From positions 372,001-436,000 of the forward strand of contig NW_020825374.1 of NCBI RefSeq assembly GCF_003286085.1: a stretch of DNA of 64,000 bases, in the 5' to 3' direction. A program made the position numbers and the translations under genes. Source of the DNA: Drosophila persimilis. Its lineage: Eukaryota; Arthropoda; Insecta; Diptera; Drosophilidae. Below the pieces are notes generated by a model. The model saw only the letters and a list, made by a program, of their open reading frames with translations, did not search any database and was not told the DNA's origin. This document shows positions 1 to 11,358 of the stretch, in pieces (the stretch's first letter is position 1; each line of letters opens with the position of its first letter).

Positions 1-1182
1 CACTATCTCAGCTCACTTCAAGTCACTCACTTCAATTACAAATCGTATGTGCTCGTAGCACATAGGTTCTTTGGCGGATTTCACAATTTAAATTAACGAT
101 TCCGGGATTACGTGATCACAGTAATTAAAAATTACGCAAGCTGACCATTACCGAAATATAGGAGTTAACTTTAAACGGAACCCTACCGGCTGCGCCAGTT
201 AAATAACCGCAACACGATTTTAAGTTTTTAAAAAAGATTTTTATTTTACAAGCTTAAGATCTTTTTGTCACAAGATAATGAATTCCCCGACTTGAATGTA
301 TGTCTGCTTGTCTCAAACGGAACTGATTTCTCTATTGTTGGCTAGTTTCCATGAGCCCTTCTCTTAGAGCTCTCAACTCTGGCTTCGGGTGTTGCTTTCC
401 TCGACTGCATCTTCGTGTCAGTGGCGTACGTGACTGGACCGATATTTGGGGATGCGTCGGTTTTGATGAAAGGCATCCGCTGCTGGCGATCGGTGTTGCA
501 TTACATGAGGGAGCTAGGAATGTGATACTGCTTGGTTTTATGACTAGCTCTGATTGGTCCTCATGAGTGGCATGATTCTAAAGAATCGATTTCTCTCGAG
601 TGGCGAGATTCTGGCGTTGATGAATCAATGGGGTCCATTGTTTAGATTAGTGGACTCTAGCTTGGAGTGTGGGAAGAATCAGTTATTGATTCTTCGGTGG
701 AGTCCTGTTAATTTTGTGGATGGAGTGGGTGAATACAAAATGAGAGTTATGGATATGTCACTATTTATATTTATTTATTCTCGAGTATAGCACAAATACA
801 TCTGCTTTGATAAATTGATTATTTTCTAATGCTCTAGTCCAACTTTTAAAAGTTCAGTTAGGCTGTACTGAACAAAAAGCTCCCAGATCGGATGATTTTT
901 GGAACTTTATCTGAATAATCGGATGATCTTTCGCCCATTTGAGTGGAATTTTGGTCAAGCTTTAATCTATGCTCCTCTCCCTACGCTACTCTCTTGATCA
1001 AGATAAACGCGACGTCTTCCGCTTAAAAGCGTGCGCTGACTCTCTTTAGAAAGCTTTTCGGCTTGCTGCTTACGATCCACTTTCGGAGTTACTATGGATC
1101 TTCCCTTTCAAGTATTACAAACGAAAACTATGCTTATCCGTGATGCTCCATACTCTTTCCCTAAATTCGGCCCCTACAGTAT
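1..1182. other. No recognisable gene (left flank)
   Basis: I see no convincing gene here. The short open frames at 351-790 have no recognisable domain. The stretch around 170-340 (an A/T-rich block after a run of CCG/GCC triplets) has the look of LTR or leader sequence, but I found no partner copy or boundaries in the window. Confidence 0.4.
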
Positions 1183-1434
1183 TATTAATTTATTAAGAAG
1201 AGGGGAATTACTAGTGGATATAATATGGTAGAGGGAATTATAATCCGAGCATAAGACCCTAAACGGTTCATGCAAGGAATAATTCGATCTACAAAATGGA
1301 AGGAACATCGGTATAAAATGTCTAGTAAGTCTAATAGGAATCGTGAAGTATAGGCGGCTCAACAGATCAGGGCTGTCTTTGTCACCCATGATCAAGTTGT
1401 GCATAAAAATCACACCAAGCATTTTTCTACGGTT
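1183..1434 (-). mobile_element. LINE A, 3' fragment of ORF2
   Basis: On the minus strand this reads as the last ~80 codons of the ORF2 product of the LINE found nearly complete at 43098-47300; the motifs RRKMLGVIFMHNLI and NYSLHEPFRVLCSDYNSLYH are shared. It has several substitutions, one in-frame stop and no 3' UTR, so it is an older truncated relic. It ends about 240 bp upstream of the host gene start, which leaves little room for that gene's promoter. Confidence 0.85.
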
Positions 1435-1677
1435 ATTTCGATTTGTTAATTGATTTTTGCGGTTTGCGATAGCCGAAGCAGAGCTGTATATCTTAGCAAG
1501 CAAGTATATTGGGGATATTTATAGTAGGCTATGGGACTTACATAACTTTTGATTGTTTCTAAAAAACGCTTGGTACATATATCATTTCAAGTAATACATA
1601 GAATTTATACATTAGAACACAGAACAAGTCTTAAAATATTTCTTACGCAAAATAAAATAATTTTAATCAGCTATATA

Positions 1678-4284
1678 ATGCTGCGAATTCCAGGAATGCC
1701 GCTGCTTCCGGGCACGCTTTTTCGTGACGTAAGTAAATCCATCCATAACCAACTCACTGAGATAAAACCACCCCACAACTTTTTTCTAAATATTAGGTTT
1801 CTAAGGGCCATTACCCCAAGCCACAGTCGCTGCTGAACATCCAGGGTCTCAGCATGCTTAATGATCGTCAGCAACCTGCACCAATTGATCCCAATGGCGA
1901 CGTAGTACACATTAGCTGCCCACCGGTCGGCGCATCTTCCATCTATCCACCCCGTTCCGGTCCACGCATGCCACCTTGGTTGGCCTACGACAAGAAAGTT
2001 CTCTGCTTTAGTGCCTATTTCAAACAAACTTTGCAGGAGGTCTACCATGCACCTTACTTGATTCGAAAAGTTAAGATATATTTCTATCTAGAAGACGGCA
2101 CCTTAGAGATTTATGAGCCTCGAGTAGATAATTCCGGCATAGTTCAGGGTTGCGTGGTCCATCGTCAGCGTGTTCAAAAGACGCCGCCCTGTGACAATGA
2201 GTTTATGTCTCTAAATGATTTGAATATCGACATGACTGTACAGATTTTCGATCGTCAATATCATATTATAGACTGCGATCAGTTCACTCGTGACTTCCTA
2301 AACAGACGCGGCATCACCGTTCCGGATTCAATGAAATTCCCTTGGTAAAAAATTTTCTATAGAAATGTATCTACAATAATCTCATCCGTAATTAACTTTT
2401 TTCTTTAATTTGAACATCATTTACAGCGATCCATCTAATTCCGTGGGTAATCGTGAACATTTAGGCGCTGTCAACCCGATTGAAAAAAAACATGCTTTTG
2501 CGCAATTTTTAAAGTATGATCGACAAATACTCAAATTTCAGGCGTACTGGGATGATCGAACGGAGTTTGGGGACGTTCGCAAGTTAGAGATCTGCTACTA
2601 TTTGGCCGACGATACCATCGAAATCAAGGAAGCACATATCCGCAACTCTGGTCGCGACGGACCAACCGTATTTCTGAAACGAGCGCGTCTGGCACGGGTG
2701 AGTAACAATATATTAAATTATTGTTGAATTGACTGTTCATCAATTAAATATTTTTAATTATAGGAGTTTAACGGACTGTTATTGCCAGGACAAATGACGC
2801 CGATAACACTACTTAATGTTTTAGGAACTAATATGCGCAACGTACGTTACTGTGTTGACCCTCTAAACACAGGCAACAAGGATATTATGTATTATAGCGA
2901 ACGGGATCTGCAAATTGGCAGTGTGATAAATGTCTATGGTCGGGCTGTGATCATTACCGAACTGGACCCTTTTACTCAGCAATATTATCGCCAACGCTAT
3001 GGTGTGCAAGATTTCACACCACTAGCTATTCCTACAAGATCGGACGTCTGTACTGACTACCGCCAAAAAGAGCGTATTCTTCCACCATATAATGGCTGGG
3101 GAAGCTACGAAGACTCGGTCGGGAATTGCTTATCTGTGGAGCCGAAACCACCAAAGACTGACTTTAAAAAGTTTATTAAGTTTGATCGCTATGTATTGCG
3201 GTTTGGTGCCAAGATGCTTTCCACTATCAAGGAAAATTGTGAACGCATCTTTGTGATAAGCTACTACCTGAGTGACGATACATTACAGATACAAGAAGTG
3301 GCCGTACGTAACTCTGGTTTCCTCGGAGGCGAGTTTATGAAACGCACTCGCATAGAATTGCCCGGACAAGAGAAATTCTCTTATAAGCAACCACAATACT
3401 ATATGCCCTGGAACTTTTTCATCGGGTCCACCATGTCCCTGAAAGACTTTATATTTCATTTGGTATCTGCAGACGAGTATACCCTTATGTTTATGGAGCA
3501 CCATCCAGAGCAGTTTATCCACGCAAACCTATCCGCCATTATGCAGAAAATCCGCTCTGCGCTTCAAAACCGTATGTCTGAGTTTGCGGGAACCTGCGTG
3601 CCAGATTGTTACAATTTGGAAAACAAGCGCGACGTATTTGTATCTTTCGAAAGCTTCAAGGGAGCATTAATCGGAGTATTGGGCAAAGTAATCAGCGACC
3701 ACGAAATCATTACGCTCTGTCGACATTTTTCAGCAGAACAAACTTCTACAAGTGGTTGCTCTAGGGTTAATGTAAAGGCAGCAGCACATCTAGAGTTAAA
3801 GCGTGCATTGTGGAACGCTCGCGACGACATGATGGAACATTTCCATCACATCAATCCTACCAACCAACCATTCCTGCCTGAATCAAAAGTTCGCTCCACA
3901 CTTCGCGGCTGTCGTCTTCCCTTTTCACTGGAATTGATTGACAATATTTTATTAATTCTTAATCGCAATGAGTGTAACGAGATTGAGATCTGTGATCTAA
4001 TGAACTTTATCGATGTGTCCTGTAGCAAAGGCTGTGACATGCCACCTGTAAACCATGCTTTTGAGCTGTGCCCCAAGATTCCATTCCAGCACAAAGGCCG
4101 ATTAGTGAACTTATCCTGTTTTCTGAGTAAATTAAACCTACCACTGAATTTATCATCTGGAACCGAGAGTGGAAAAGCCATGATGGGCGATGCCAGAATA
4201 TTGCCTCCATCGGCAACTGAAGAGCTCCAGCTACATAATGACAAAAAACAAAATGACCAAAATAACATGAATGTAAAAATCTAG
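1678..4284 (+). CDS. Efhc1: EFHC1/EFHC2-family protein, three DM10 domains (four exons)
   Basis: Coding exons: 1678-1728, 1797-2344, 2427-2697 and 2764-4284, giving 796 codons. The introns are 68, 82 and 66 bp, all GT-AG, with phases 0, 2 and 0. The ATG at 1678 is chosen because the next residues (GMPLLPGTLFRD) match the conserved EFHC N-terminus. DM10 domains lie at about residues 76-190, 231-365 and 424-535; each has the family pattern (YDKKVL or FDRYVLRF start, YYL.DDT core, RNSG motif, CDQFT or LDPFT end). The C-terminal third is less conserved and takes the place of the EF-hand region; it has helical stretches but no perfect Ca-binding loop that I can point to. Family knowledge: EFHC1/Rib72 proteins lie inside the A-tubule of axonemal doublets, so a role in sperm tails or sensory cilia is expected. 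Drosophila has two paralogues and I cannot tell which this is. No stops or frameshifts are seen, so it appears functional despite its surroundings. Confidence 0.9.
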
Positions 4285-5429
4285 TTCGGACTAAGCCTAT
4301 TTGATATTTGGACAGTTTATTTTGTTATTTTTCATATAAGGCTACAGTTTTTGTGGGTACAAATTTGTTGTATAATATGCCATGAGCTACTTTATTTTTA
4401 AATATATTTATATTCTTGGTAGGAAGACTTCAAAGGAACTTGTATTAAAATTAAAAAAAAATGTTGTGTGATATTACTTTTATATACATAAAAGTACATA
4501 TATGGGATTGTACATGTTCAAATTAATCACTGAAATATGATTTGACCGAACGGCAAAAAACTGTTAAGCAGGCCTTTGAAGCTGTGCCTCGAAAGATCAC
4601 TCTTATATCTTCTTATCCAAGTGCTTTCTAGTTATTCAGTGCATTGAATCCCAGCGAGGCATCGTAAAGAGTGATAAGAAGAGGTAAAAGCACTAACAAT
4701 AAAACCATGCACACGAAGTTGGGAAGTGGCTGAGTGGTTGAAACCTCTACTCAAGGCTCAGGACAAAAGAGTAGCTTCTTACCCACAACTAGTTCGCCCA
4801 TGTTGGTGGTATCTGCCCTTCTGCCAACGGAACTGACACTTCCATGATTCATTACGTACGTTTCTCCAAACTTATTGAATTTTCAATAGTTTTCATATTT
4901 TCGTTTTTAAGCCAGTTAAGAGCCCAAGAGTAGTTATTCATCTTTGGCATTATTTTGCTATGCTTATGACCAACTCCTTTGTAAAGCTTAAGACAAATTT
5001 ATATTCATCGATGTAATTGAAGGGTATTAAGAGTGCGGTTGTCAGCAGTGGCAAGAACATATGTATTGCTCTTTAATGAAAGACCGACCATACGTCGTGA
5101 CAAGTTGCCCTCGAATATAGAGGGGCCTAAAGCGGACCTAGAGAGGACATACACCAAAAATCCCGTAATCCGAAGATTTACTGTGTACCGTGCCCATGGG
5201 ATGAATGATATATTTAAAATAAATATAAAAACTATGACCATAAAATACCGACGCATCGATCTTGGCGCAATCGAAACGTCGCACAGTGGGTGAATCCAGC
5301 AGTTCAGCAGGAGACAAACTCTATCTCCTAAGGTACTGAATATAATATAAATCTGGCTTTATGTTTTTGGCATATACAAATTTAAATTTGTTTTAAATGC
5401 ATATTTTTAAAACAAATTTTAATCTTAAT
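4285..5429. other. 3' flank of the EFHC gene, no gene seen
   Basis: Contains the probable 3' UTR; an ATTAAA at 4444-4449 could be the poly(A) signal. The open frames at 5005-5293 overlap each other on both strands and show no domain. The rest is A/T-rich unassigned sequence, possibly eroded transposon DNA. Confidence 0.35.
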
Positions 5430-6205
5430 TTTTGGTTTACAGGCTTTATCCCTATTCAATGGAGAACCTGGAAAGTTGTCTTCATCCCGAAGGCAGGAAA
5501 GTGAAGCCATGTGGGACCCAAGGCAAGCTACCGAAAAGAAGACGTACCATAAGCTTGTGGAGAAGACCCAGTGACAGGCTTTTCTCTGTATTAAAGGGGC
5601 GCTGAGGTCAACCCCAACAAAAGCGTTCGAAACTGTACTTGGAATTGACCCCCTGGACATCCACGCTCGTCTGACTGCAGGAAAGACAGCAGAGCGCCTT
5701 ATCGCATCAGGAAACATGGCACCACAAGGATATTGGCATAGTTCAATTGGCAGGGACAATCGTCTTGAAATCAAAACTCCACGATGGACGGAGGTGTAGG
5801 AGCGGACCCATACTATTCAGACTCTGAGATAAGGGGTCATATAAGCTACCGGACCAATTCAGCATGTTCCAGGCGGAAGCTTTTGCCATCAGGAAAGCTG
5901 CAGAGGTTGCTAAGACATATGCAAAGCTAGGCATCACCAGCTGAGACAGCTGTGGGAAATGTGATGAACCTGGGGTAATCGAAACCCCTGAAAATCTTAT
6001 CTGCAACTGTCCGGCCCGCTTACGGGCAAGAAGAAAATAAGCCACAGGAACTACTGACCTATGCGAAAAACACCTCTATTCTCTTTAAAATACTATAAGC
6101 ACTCCAGCGACGGTTCATACCCCTATCATACCCTATTTGGACAACTGAGGGCCATATTGGCCTATGCGTTTCCCCGGCAAGGGCGTTAATATAACCTAAC
6201 CTAAT
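5430..6205 (+). mobile_element. Decayed LOA/I-like LINE fragment
   Basis: Broken frames on the plus strand carry LINE ORF2 pieces in the right order: an RT segment around 5460-5560 (WRTWKVVFIPKAGK), the RT/RNase H linker around 5640-5760 (GIDPLDIHARLTAGKTAERL), an RNase H piece around 5850-5940 (MFQAEAFAIRKAAEVAK), and the C-terminal Cys/His motif around 5945-6040 (CGKCDEP, then ENLICNCPARLRARR). It ends in a CCTAACCTAA-type tail at about 6190-6202, like LINE B at 41641. Stops, frameshifts and internal deletions show it is long dead. Confidence 0.7.
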
Positions 6206-6551
6206 CTTAAAAACTAAAAAATTTGTTTGCTTAGTTTTTAAATAAGTTCACAGGCAATAAGTACCAACGGGAATATTAAGATTAATAATTATCACTGTGC
6301 AGACCAGGACCATTGAAGTTAAAAAAGTTTAGTACCAGCATCATTTTTTTCGAATTTCTTTGTATTCTTGGTCGGAAAATAAAGCTCGCATTGAAACTGA
6401 CATGCGAGCTGAAAAATACCACCAATTGAAGGTATCCAACCATAAGCAAAAGTTCAATATTCACAATAAACGAAACTAACAGGATATATGTGGTTGACTA
6501 TTGCTTGGAGGGGCCTCCATATATTTTTACTCAAAGTCAAGTAAACGATAT
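6206..6551. other. Unassigned A/T-rich spacer
   Basis: No gene or repeat copy recognised. It lies between the LINE fragment and a possible LTR. Confidence 0.3.
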
Positions 6552-6901
6552 TGTTGAGTTGTAAATTCGAATGGTTTTATTTTCAAAACTTATGCGCTAT
6601 ATATAGGAAACTATCATCCAATTACAAATAAGACCAACGCTAAGAAAAGAACGGAGGCGCGGCACTTGTTCCCACGTTCATCCCTTCGACGCGACTGTCG
6701 AACCGCTCATTATTCTATGCCTCCTTTTTCACAAGTGCTCTGGCAGTTAACACTATAGTTGGAGAACAGACCTTTTTTGTCTTTAAGCTATTAATTTGGC
6801 TCGAGATCGGCTCGCTTGCCTCATCCGAGTGTGTAATTCATCACTACTTTTGAAATGGGCTCTGCGATCTTCGGTCACCCTCAAATTACCAATAACCAAC
6901 A
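6552..6901 (-). repeat. Possible solo LTR
   Basis: A 350 bp stretch bounded by TGTTG and CAACA. Read on the minus strand it has a TATATATAG box followed about 25 bp later by AATAAAA, then a short stretch to the CA end, as in a U3-R-U5 layout. No second copy and no matching target duplication were found, so the boundaries are a guess. Confidence 0.35.
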
Positions 6902-7268
6902 AATAAAAATTATAACGTTTCCAATTTTTGATTTTTGACATAAGACTATATGATAAGCTAGATGGTAATTAATCAGAAAGAAGCGAGCAAAGCAACCGTT
7001 CTAATCCATTTAAAAATCAGACACGAGAAAACTAAAGGAATGACAAACTTGCTAGCGAGTATATGAATCAAGGCAATGAATTCGCAATGAATTCGACTTT
7101 TGGGCGTCGGTTGAGATTGATGAAGAGGAACATATTAACGTTGGGCTAGAGTTTGGTCCCACGTTTTCAGAAAATTGTAGAGAAGTTATTAAGACATATT
7201 ACACAAAGACATATATATAAGACATATAAGACATATTTACACAAAGAATTCGACTTTAAAGCACAACC
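6902..7268. other. Unassigned, probably gypsy-type pol upstream remnant
   Basis: No open frame. Short pieces around 7130-7200 could be degraded pol sequence leading into the RT fragment at 7269, but I cannot align them with confidence. Confidence 0.3.
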
Positions 7269-7443
7269 AAAGTATTAGATGCATATTCGTCTAACGGAAA
7301 CAACACTATTTAATTGTACTCCACGTCGTTTATCCAATCATGAGAGAGAGAAGGTAGCTGAAATAGTAGATGATCTGTTAGAAAAGAAAATAATCCGTCA
7401 TAGTAAGTCTCCTTATACTTCCCTGTAGGTCTTAGTAAAAAAA
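7269..7443 (+). pseudogene. Ty3/gypsy-type pol, start of reverse transcriptase (broken)
   Basis: Reads as the start of a Ty3/gypsy RT: a PRRLSNHEREKVAEIVDDLL segment, then KKIIRHSKSPYTS, the usual approach to the first RT motif. One in-frame stop lies near 7425. The frame is cut at 7444 by a DINE-1 and resumes at about 8246 with the next RT motif (RICVDYRGL). Confidence 0.75.
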
Positions 7444-8236
7444 ACGAGGGGGAACGTTTTTTACACCCGATACATAGTGAGTATGGCTACATATTGTGGA
7501 TGCCACAGATTTTCGTCTTTTGTGGGGGTGCAAAGGGGTGGGGCGAAATTTGGAGATATACATCTTATAGTGAGATCTAACAGGAGTGTGGATACCAAAT
7601 TTGGTTACTCTAGCCTTAATAGTCTCTGAGATTTGTAGATGCCTCAAATTTCCGACTTTGCGGGGGCGGAAGGGGATGTGGCGAAATTTGGAAACCAACT
7701 TGTCAAGGTCCGATATCAGAGGAGTGTGGATCAAAAATTTGGTTGCTCTAGCTCTTATAGTCTCTGAGATCCTTGAACTCACATTTTGCAATAGGCAAAG
7801 CCGACCACAGGTTTTAGTGTGTTAGGGAGAGACAGAGCGAGAGAGAATGAAATTTTTTTCTTGATTCTGGCTATAATAATTATACGATCTGATTCAGATT
7901 TTGCACTCTAGAAGATAAAGTCATTTTCTACGACTCTGGTTTTTCTGTTTTCTAGTATCTTTGAAGTTGTGGATGTCACAGATTTTCGCCTTTGTGGGGG
8001 CGGAAGTGGGCAGAAGTCCGGATATAAAATGTCGTTGATCTGGCTCTTATAGTCTCTGAGCACTAGGCGGACGGACAGATGGACAGACAGACAGGGCTCA
8101 ATCGACTCGGCTATTGATGTTGATCAAGACAATATACACTTTATAGGGTCGGAAACGATTCCTTCTGGACGGTACACACATCCATTTTCACCACAAATCT
8201 AATATACCCCTAAACTCATTGTGAGTATCGGGTATA
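7444..8236 (+). mobile_element. DINE-1/INE-1 (non-autonomous Helentron), copy 1
   Basis: Starts with ACGAGGGGGAACGTT and ends in GAGTATCGGGTATA, the two ends shared by all DINE-1 copies here. It contains the degenerate core units (GGGGCGGAAG..., CCAAATTTGGT..., TAGTCTCTGAGAT). At 793 bp it is shorter than the ~1.1 kb copies and lacks the terminal hairpin and most of the first 200 bp. It splits the reverse transcriptase of a gypsy-type element. Confidence 0.88.
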
Positions 8237-9374
8237 CGAAATCAGGAGAACATCGAATATGTGTCGATTACCGTGGCCTGCACAAGCGAATTGTTAAAGA
8301 TAATTTCTCGTTGGCCCTTATTGAGGACTGTGTTGAGTTTTTAGCCTAAATAGAGAATTGGAATAACATACAGAGGCAAGATCATATGGTTATGGCGCAA
8401 TACTGATACAAAGAAAAGATGATGGGAAGATGAACCCTGTGTCTTATTATTCCGGCAAAGAAACAGAAACAGAATCAATATCATAGTATCTAACTAGAGA
8501 CATTGGCTATAATTTACGCATTGATGCGATTTACAACTTATCTGTAAATAATCAAAATAATCACGGATTGTAATTCGTTAGAACAAACGTTAACCAGAAA
8601 GTCACTTAGTCCTAAGATAGCACGGTGGTCCCTAGAGTTAGAGAACTATGATTACTCCATTATGCACAGACCTGGGGCCAGTATGGTACACTTTGATGAG
8701 CTGAGCAGACAAGATCAAGAGACGAATATGTTAGAGGATAGTTATAAAGTCAAATACGGTTTAGAAAAGTTTAATTTGGAAAAAGAAGAGAGTAGAAAGC
8801 AATATACAAGGAATAGCGTAAGTAGAGACAACCCTGGTAGTGAGCATATTGACACCGTAGAGAACCCTGTGATTAAGTGTTGAGAATCAGATATCAGTTG
8901 CGAGCATGGTAGTACCGTAGAGAACCCTATGATTGAGTGTAGCGAATTAAATATCAGTAAAGAGAGTAGTAGTACTGTATAGAACCCTGCGATTTAATAA
9001 TCCCTACTAATAACAGTAGTAGTATCGCACAGAATCGTGCGATAATCAAGTGCAGTAGGAAGTAGATTGGGAAATAGGTGGTGACTGTAGAAATAACCTA
9101 GAGAATAGTGAATATAGGGAAGAGGACGGATCGAGGATTGAAATTAGAGATTTGAGTCAATGTAGAGGAAGCGTTAACGATGTGGTGGGGGGAGTAAAGT
9201 ACATTAGAAGTAGAAATTCAGATAAAGAGAATAAATGTGTTGAGGATACAGTAGTGAGGGAAAAGTTAAAGTTTCAGGAGGAAAGGAGATAAGGAAGTAG
9301 TTAGGATTCGGCAAATGCTAGAGGATGGAATTGAAGTAGATTTTGAAGTGGCGGATAGCATTGTGTAAAAGAGG
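8237..9374 (+). pseudogene. Ty3/gypsy-type pol remnant: RT, RNase H, integrase linker
   Basis: Continues the gypsy-type pol interrupted at 7443. An RT piece (RICVDYRGL and the following ~20 residues) spans about 8246-8340. A deletion then jumps to RNase H at about 8375-8710, recognisable from LETLAIIYALMRF, IITDCNSLEQTLTRK and RWSLELENYDYSIMHRPG. After a low-complexity region rich in Ser, Glu and Asn, a piece near 9245-9370 matches the stretch before the integrase zinc finger. There are many stops and frameshifts. It is cut at 9375 by a roo-like LTR. Confidence 0.75.
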
Positions 9375-9824
9375 TGTTCAAACATGAACATATTATCGTC
9401 GAAATCATGCCACTTTCGTCCCCTAGCAGAATGTTCGAACATAAACATATTATTGTACACATTCAGTCATGTATCAAAAAAAATGGATCTCTAAAGAAAT
9501 CACATAAAGTAGATAAGTAAGGACAGTTCGGCTGTAAACAAAGATCTGTAACCCATTAAAAGATACTACAACAAAACACAAGTGGAGAACTTACCTAACC
9601 AATGCAGTCCTAAAATAACACTAATGCAAGCATGCACTCAAATAGACACCAGCATTAAAATGTATCCTTTGCGTAGGTCTAACGATAATTATAGAATACA
9701 AAAATGTACCTCCTACCTCATTGTCAAATCACACATAAGGCTCTGATTTTAAGAATAAAATTTAAAATTTTGAATTTACAACTCAACTCGCAAATGTCTA
9801 GACTTTTCTTTTAAGGTCTTAACA
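9375..9824 (+). repeat. roo-like LTR (older copy)
   Basis: A 450 bp LTR with the same ends as the three 440 bp BEL2 LTRs (TGTTCAAACATGAAC at the left, TTTTAAGGTCTTAACA at the right) but with many more differences, so it is an older family member. From memory both ends also resemble the Drosophila melanogaster roo LTR. Confidence 0.88.
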
Positions 9825-10062
9825 TTTTGGTCCTTCGAGACTCTCCGTTGTTTCCCCCCTGTGGTAAGAGCACAGAGTTAAACCAGCTCCTTTGAGACTG
9901 AGCAAGTATCTAGTTCACTGACAGCTAAAGGTAGCAAAATAAAAATTCTGATTTCCCCCCTGTAGGAAGGGAAGTTTCAATTAATAATTTGGCAAAATAC
10001 GAGCTAAACAGGTTGTATTTTTAATAGATAACTGTGAATATCTATTGTGATCAGATAATAAA
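9825..10062 (+). mobile_element. roo-like primer site and leader, cut by the Helentron
   Basis: Follows the LTR with TTTTGGTCCTTCGAG, a primer-binding site matching the 3' end of tRNA-Tyr, then the roo-like leader that is also present after the BEL2 5' LTR. The leader stops at 10062, where the Helentron terminus begins. The Helentron therefore probably inserted into an existing roo-like element. Confidence 0.7.
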
Positions 10063-10135
10063 ACGAGGGGGAACGTTGTGAGCAGCGGCAAAGGCCGCGG
10101 CTCTACTTTATACCCGGTACTCAGTCAGTATATAC
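10063..10135 (-). repeat. Helentron terminus with palindromic hairpin
   Basis: Begins with the 20 bases ACGAGGGGGAACGTTGTGAG found at the start of the DINE-1 copies. A 24-base palindrome follows at 10080-10103: outer arms GAGC/GCTC, inner arms GCGGC/GCCGC, one mismatch, 4-base loop AAAG. Then comes a TTATACCCGGTACTCAGTC block that matches the DINE-1 subterminal repeat. Terminal hairpins of this kind mark one end of Helitron/Helentron elements. Confidence 0.8.
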
Positions 10136-10489
10136 GTGAGCTTATGATCTACATATGTAAGTTATAAAATATATATTATACGTAAACTCCGCTCGAATTA
10201 GCTCCCAATTTAATACATTAAATTGGTACCCAGGGAACACCACGGGGAGGCCATTACGATGCAATGGGGTCACTCTAGCCGAAATACAATCTTGGGGATC
10301 TACGAGTCGTCTTGAGCTGCTTTTAAAAGTATTTTTAAGCTCCATGTTCCCCAAAAATTAAAAAAAAAGGATTCCAATCCTTTATAAAAAATATCTAGAC
10401 TAACATGAATACCTATATACATAGAAATGATTAATAACAAACCTACTTCATACAAACTTAATTAACAAAATAAAACGGATAAAAACAAA

Positions 10490-11159
10490 TTAAAACGGAT
10501 ACCGTTGAAATAAGACCTCAAATTCTGCTTCGAACTTTCGCAACGGATACGTGGGGGTTCTGTAAATAACAATAAAACCGACAGATTTGTACTTAAACAA
10601 AGCATACTCGAACACTGGAGCTGCTAAGTTCCCGGAATCTGCATAATATCGATTACTTTCAATAATATTACAATGATTCAAAAGTTCATTCCTAACGAAT
10701 ATTATAATGCCTCTTTTCGGTCTAGCTCCGCTGGCTACGGACTGACAATCTAACCGCACTGCTGTGGAAAAGCCAGGAATATTAACGAAGCACAAAATAG
10801 AAGATTTCAGCATTAGCTGATCAGAACAGACATCGATAAAATGGCAGTACAAGCTTTCCGTATTATGGAAGAAAATATTTAATTCAGACGGATTGTGTAA
10901 ACAATCGAAGTGGGTGTGAAGTAACTTAGCGGAACGCAAGTTCTCCATCTCTTTCGCGACAGGACAATCCCGCTTGTGTCTCGAAGGAATGAGTGGTCCA
11001 ACGATATAAAGTCCGTTCGCACTGGTGGCCCTACTACAAGCTACATACAATGTTTCTCTTTGCATATTAGATGAAGTGTGGACGACCACTTTGCTGTATG
11101 TTGCTCCCTGATTCTTATGAATAGTTATAGCTTCTATTCTTCGGAAACTGTTTTCGATC
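10490..11159 (-). pseudogene. Helentron protein, helicase end and C-terminal endonuclease-like region
   Basis: The first ~70 residues hold the last SF1 helicase motifs (AITIHKNQGATY, then LYVACSRAT), typical of Pif1-like Helitron helicases. After a linker, residues from about 100 on (LNIFFHNTESLYCHFIDVCS and beyond) resemble the start of an exonuclease/endonuclease/phosphatase domain like that of LINEs, which Helentrons carry at the C-terminus. Key acidic residues cannot be identified and the frame stops early, so the domain is truncated. It joins the piece at 20576-20785 across BEL1. Confidence 0.7.
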
Positions 11160-11164
11160 AATAG

Positions 11165-11335
11165 TGTTTGTAGTGGAGCGGATCGAGGATCAATTATCCA
11201 ACGGCGAGGTGTATGTTCCAGTATAACCTCCTAGCAGTCGTCACAGAAAGGAAAGGCCGATGGGTTTCGTTGTGTGTATATGTATATATATATTGTTCAT
11301 GTAGTTATTGGGTATTCGCGCGGTATGTCGGCAGG
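11165..11335 (-). repeat. BEL1 3' LTR, truncated
   Basis: 171 bp almost identical to 20203-20373 of the full LTR (one visible difference in the last bases). The remaining ~197 bp of the LTR and the expected polypurine tract are missing, and unrelated sequence follows at 11336. An internal deletion has therefore removed the inner part of this LTR and the end of the internal region. Confidence 0.88.
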
Positions 11336-11358
11336 ATTGCAAAGTATAATGGGGTGGC

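Noticed and set aside
351..790. Two short plus-strand ORFs near the left edge
   Set aside because: No domain, no splice or codon pattern suggesting a gene.
3283..4268. Antisense open frames over the EFHC gene
   Set aside because: They are shadows of the well-supported plus-strand coding frame and have no domain.
4719..4800. tRNA-like stretch (GGAAGTGGCTGAGTGGTTGAA resembling the D-arm of a Ser/Leu tRNA)
   Set aside because: No matching acceptor stem, anticodon loop or T-arm (GGTTCGAAT-type) could be aligned at the right distance.
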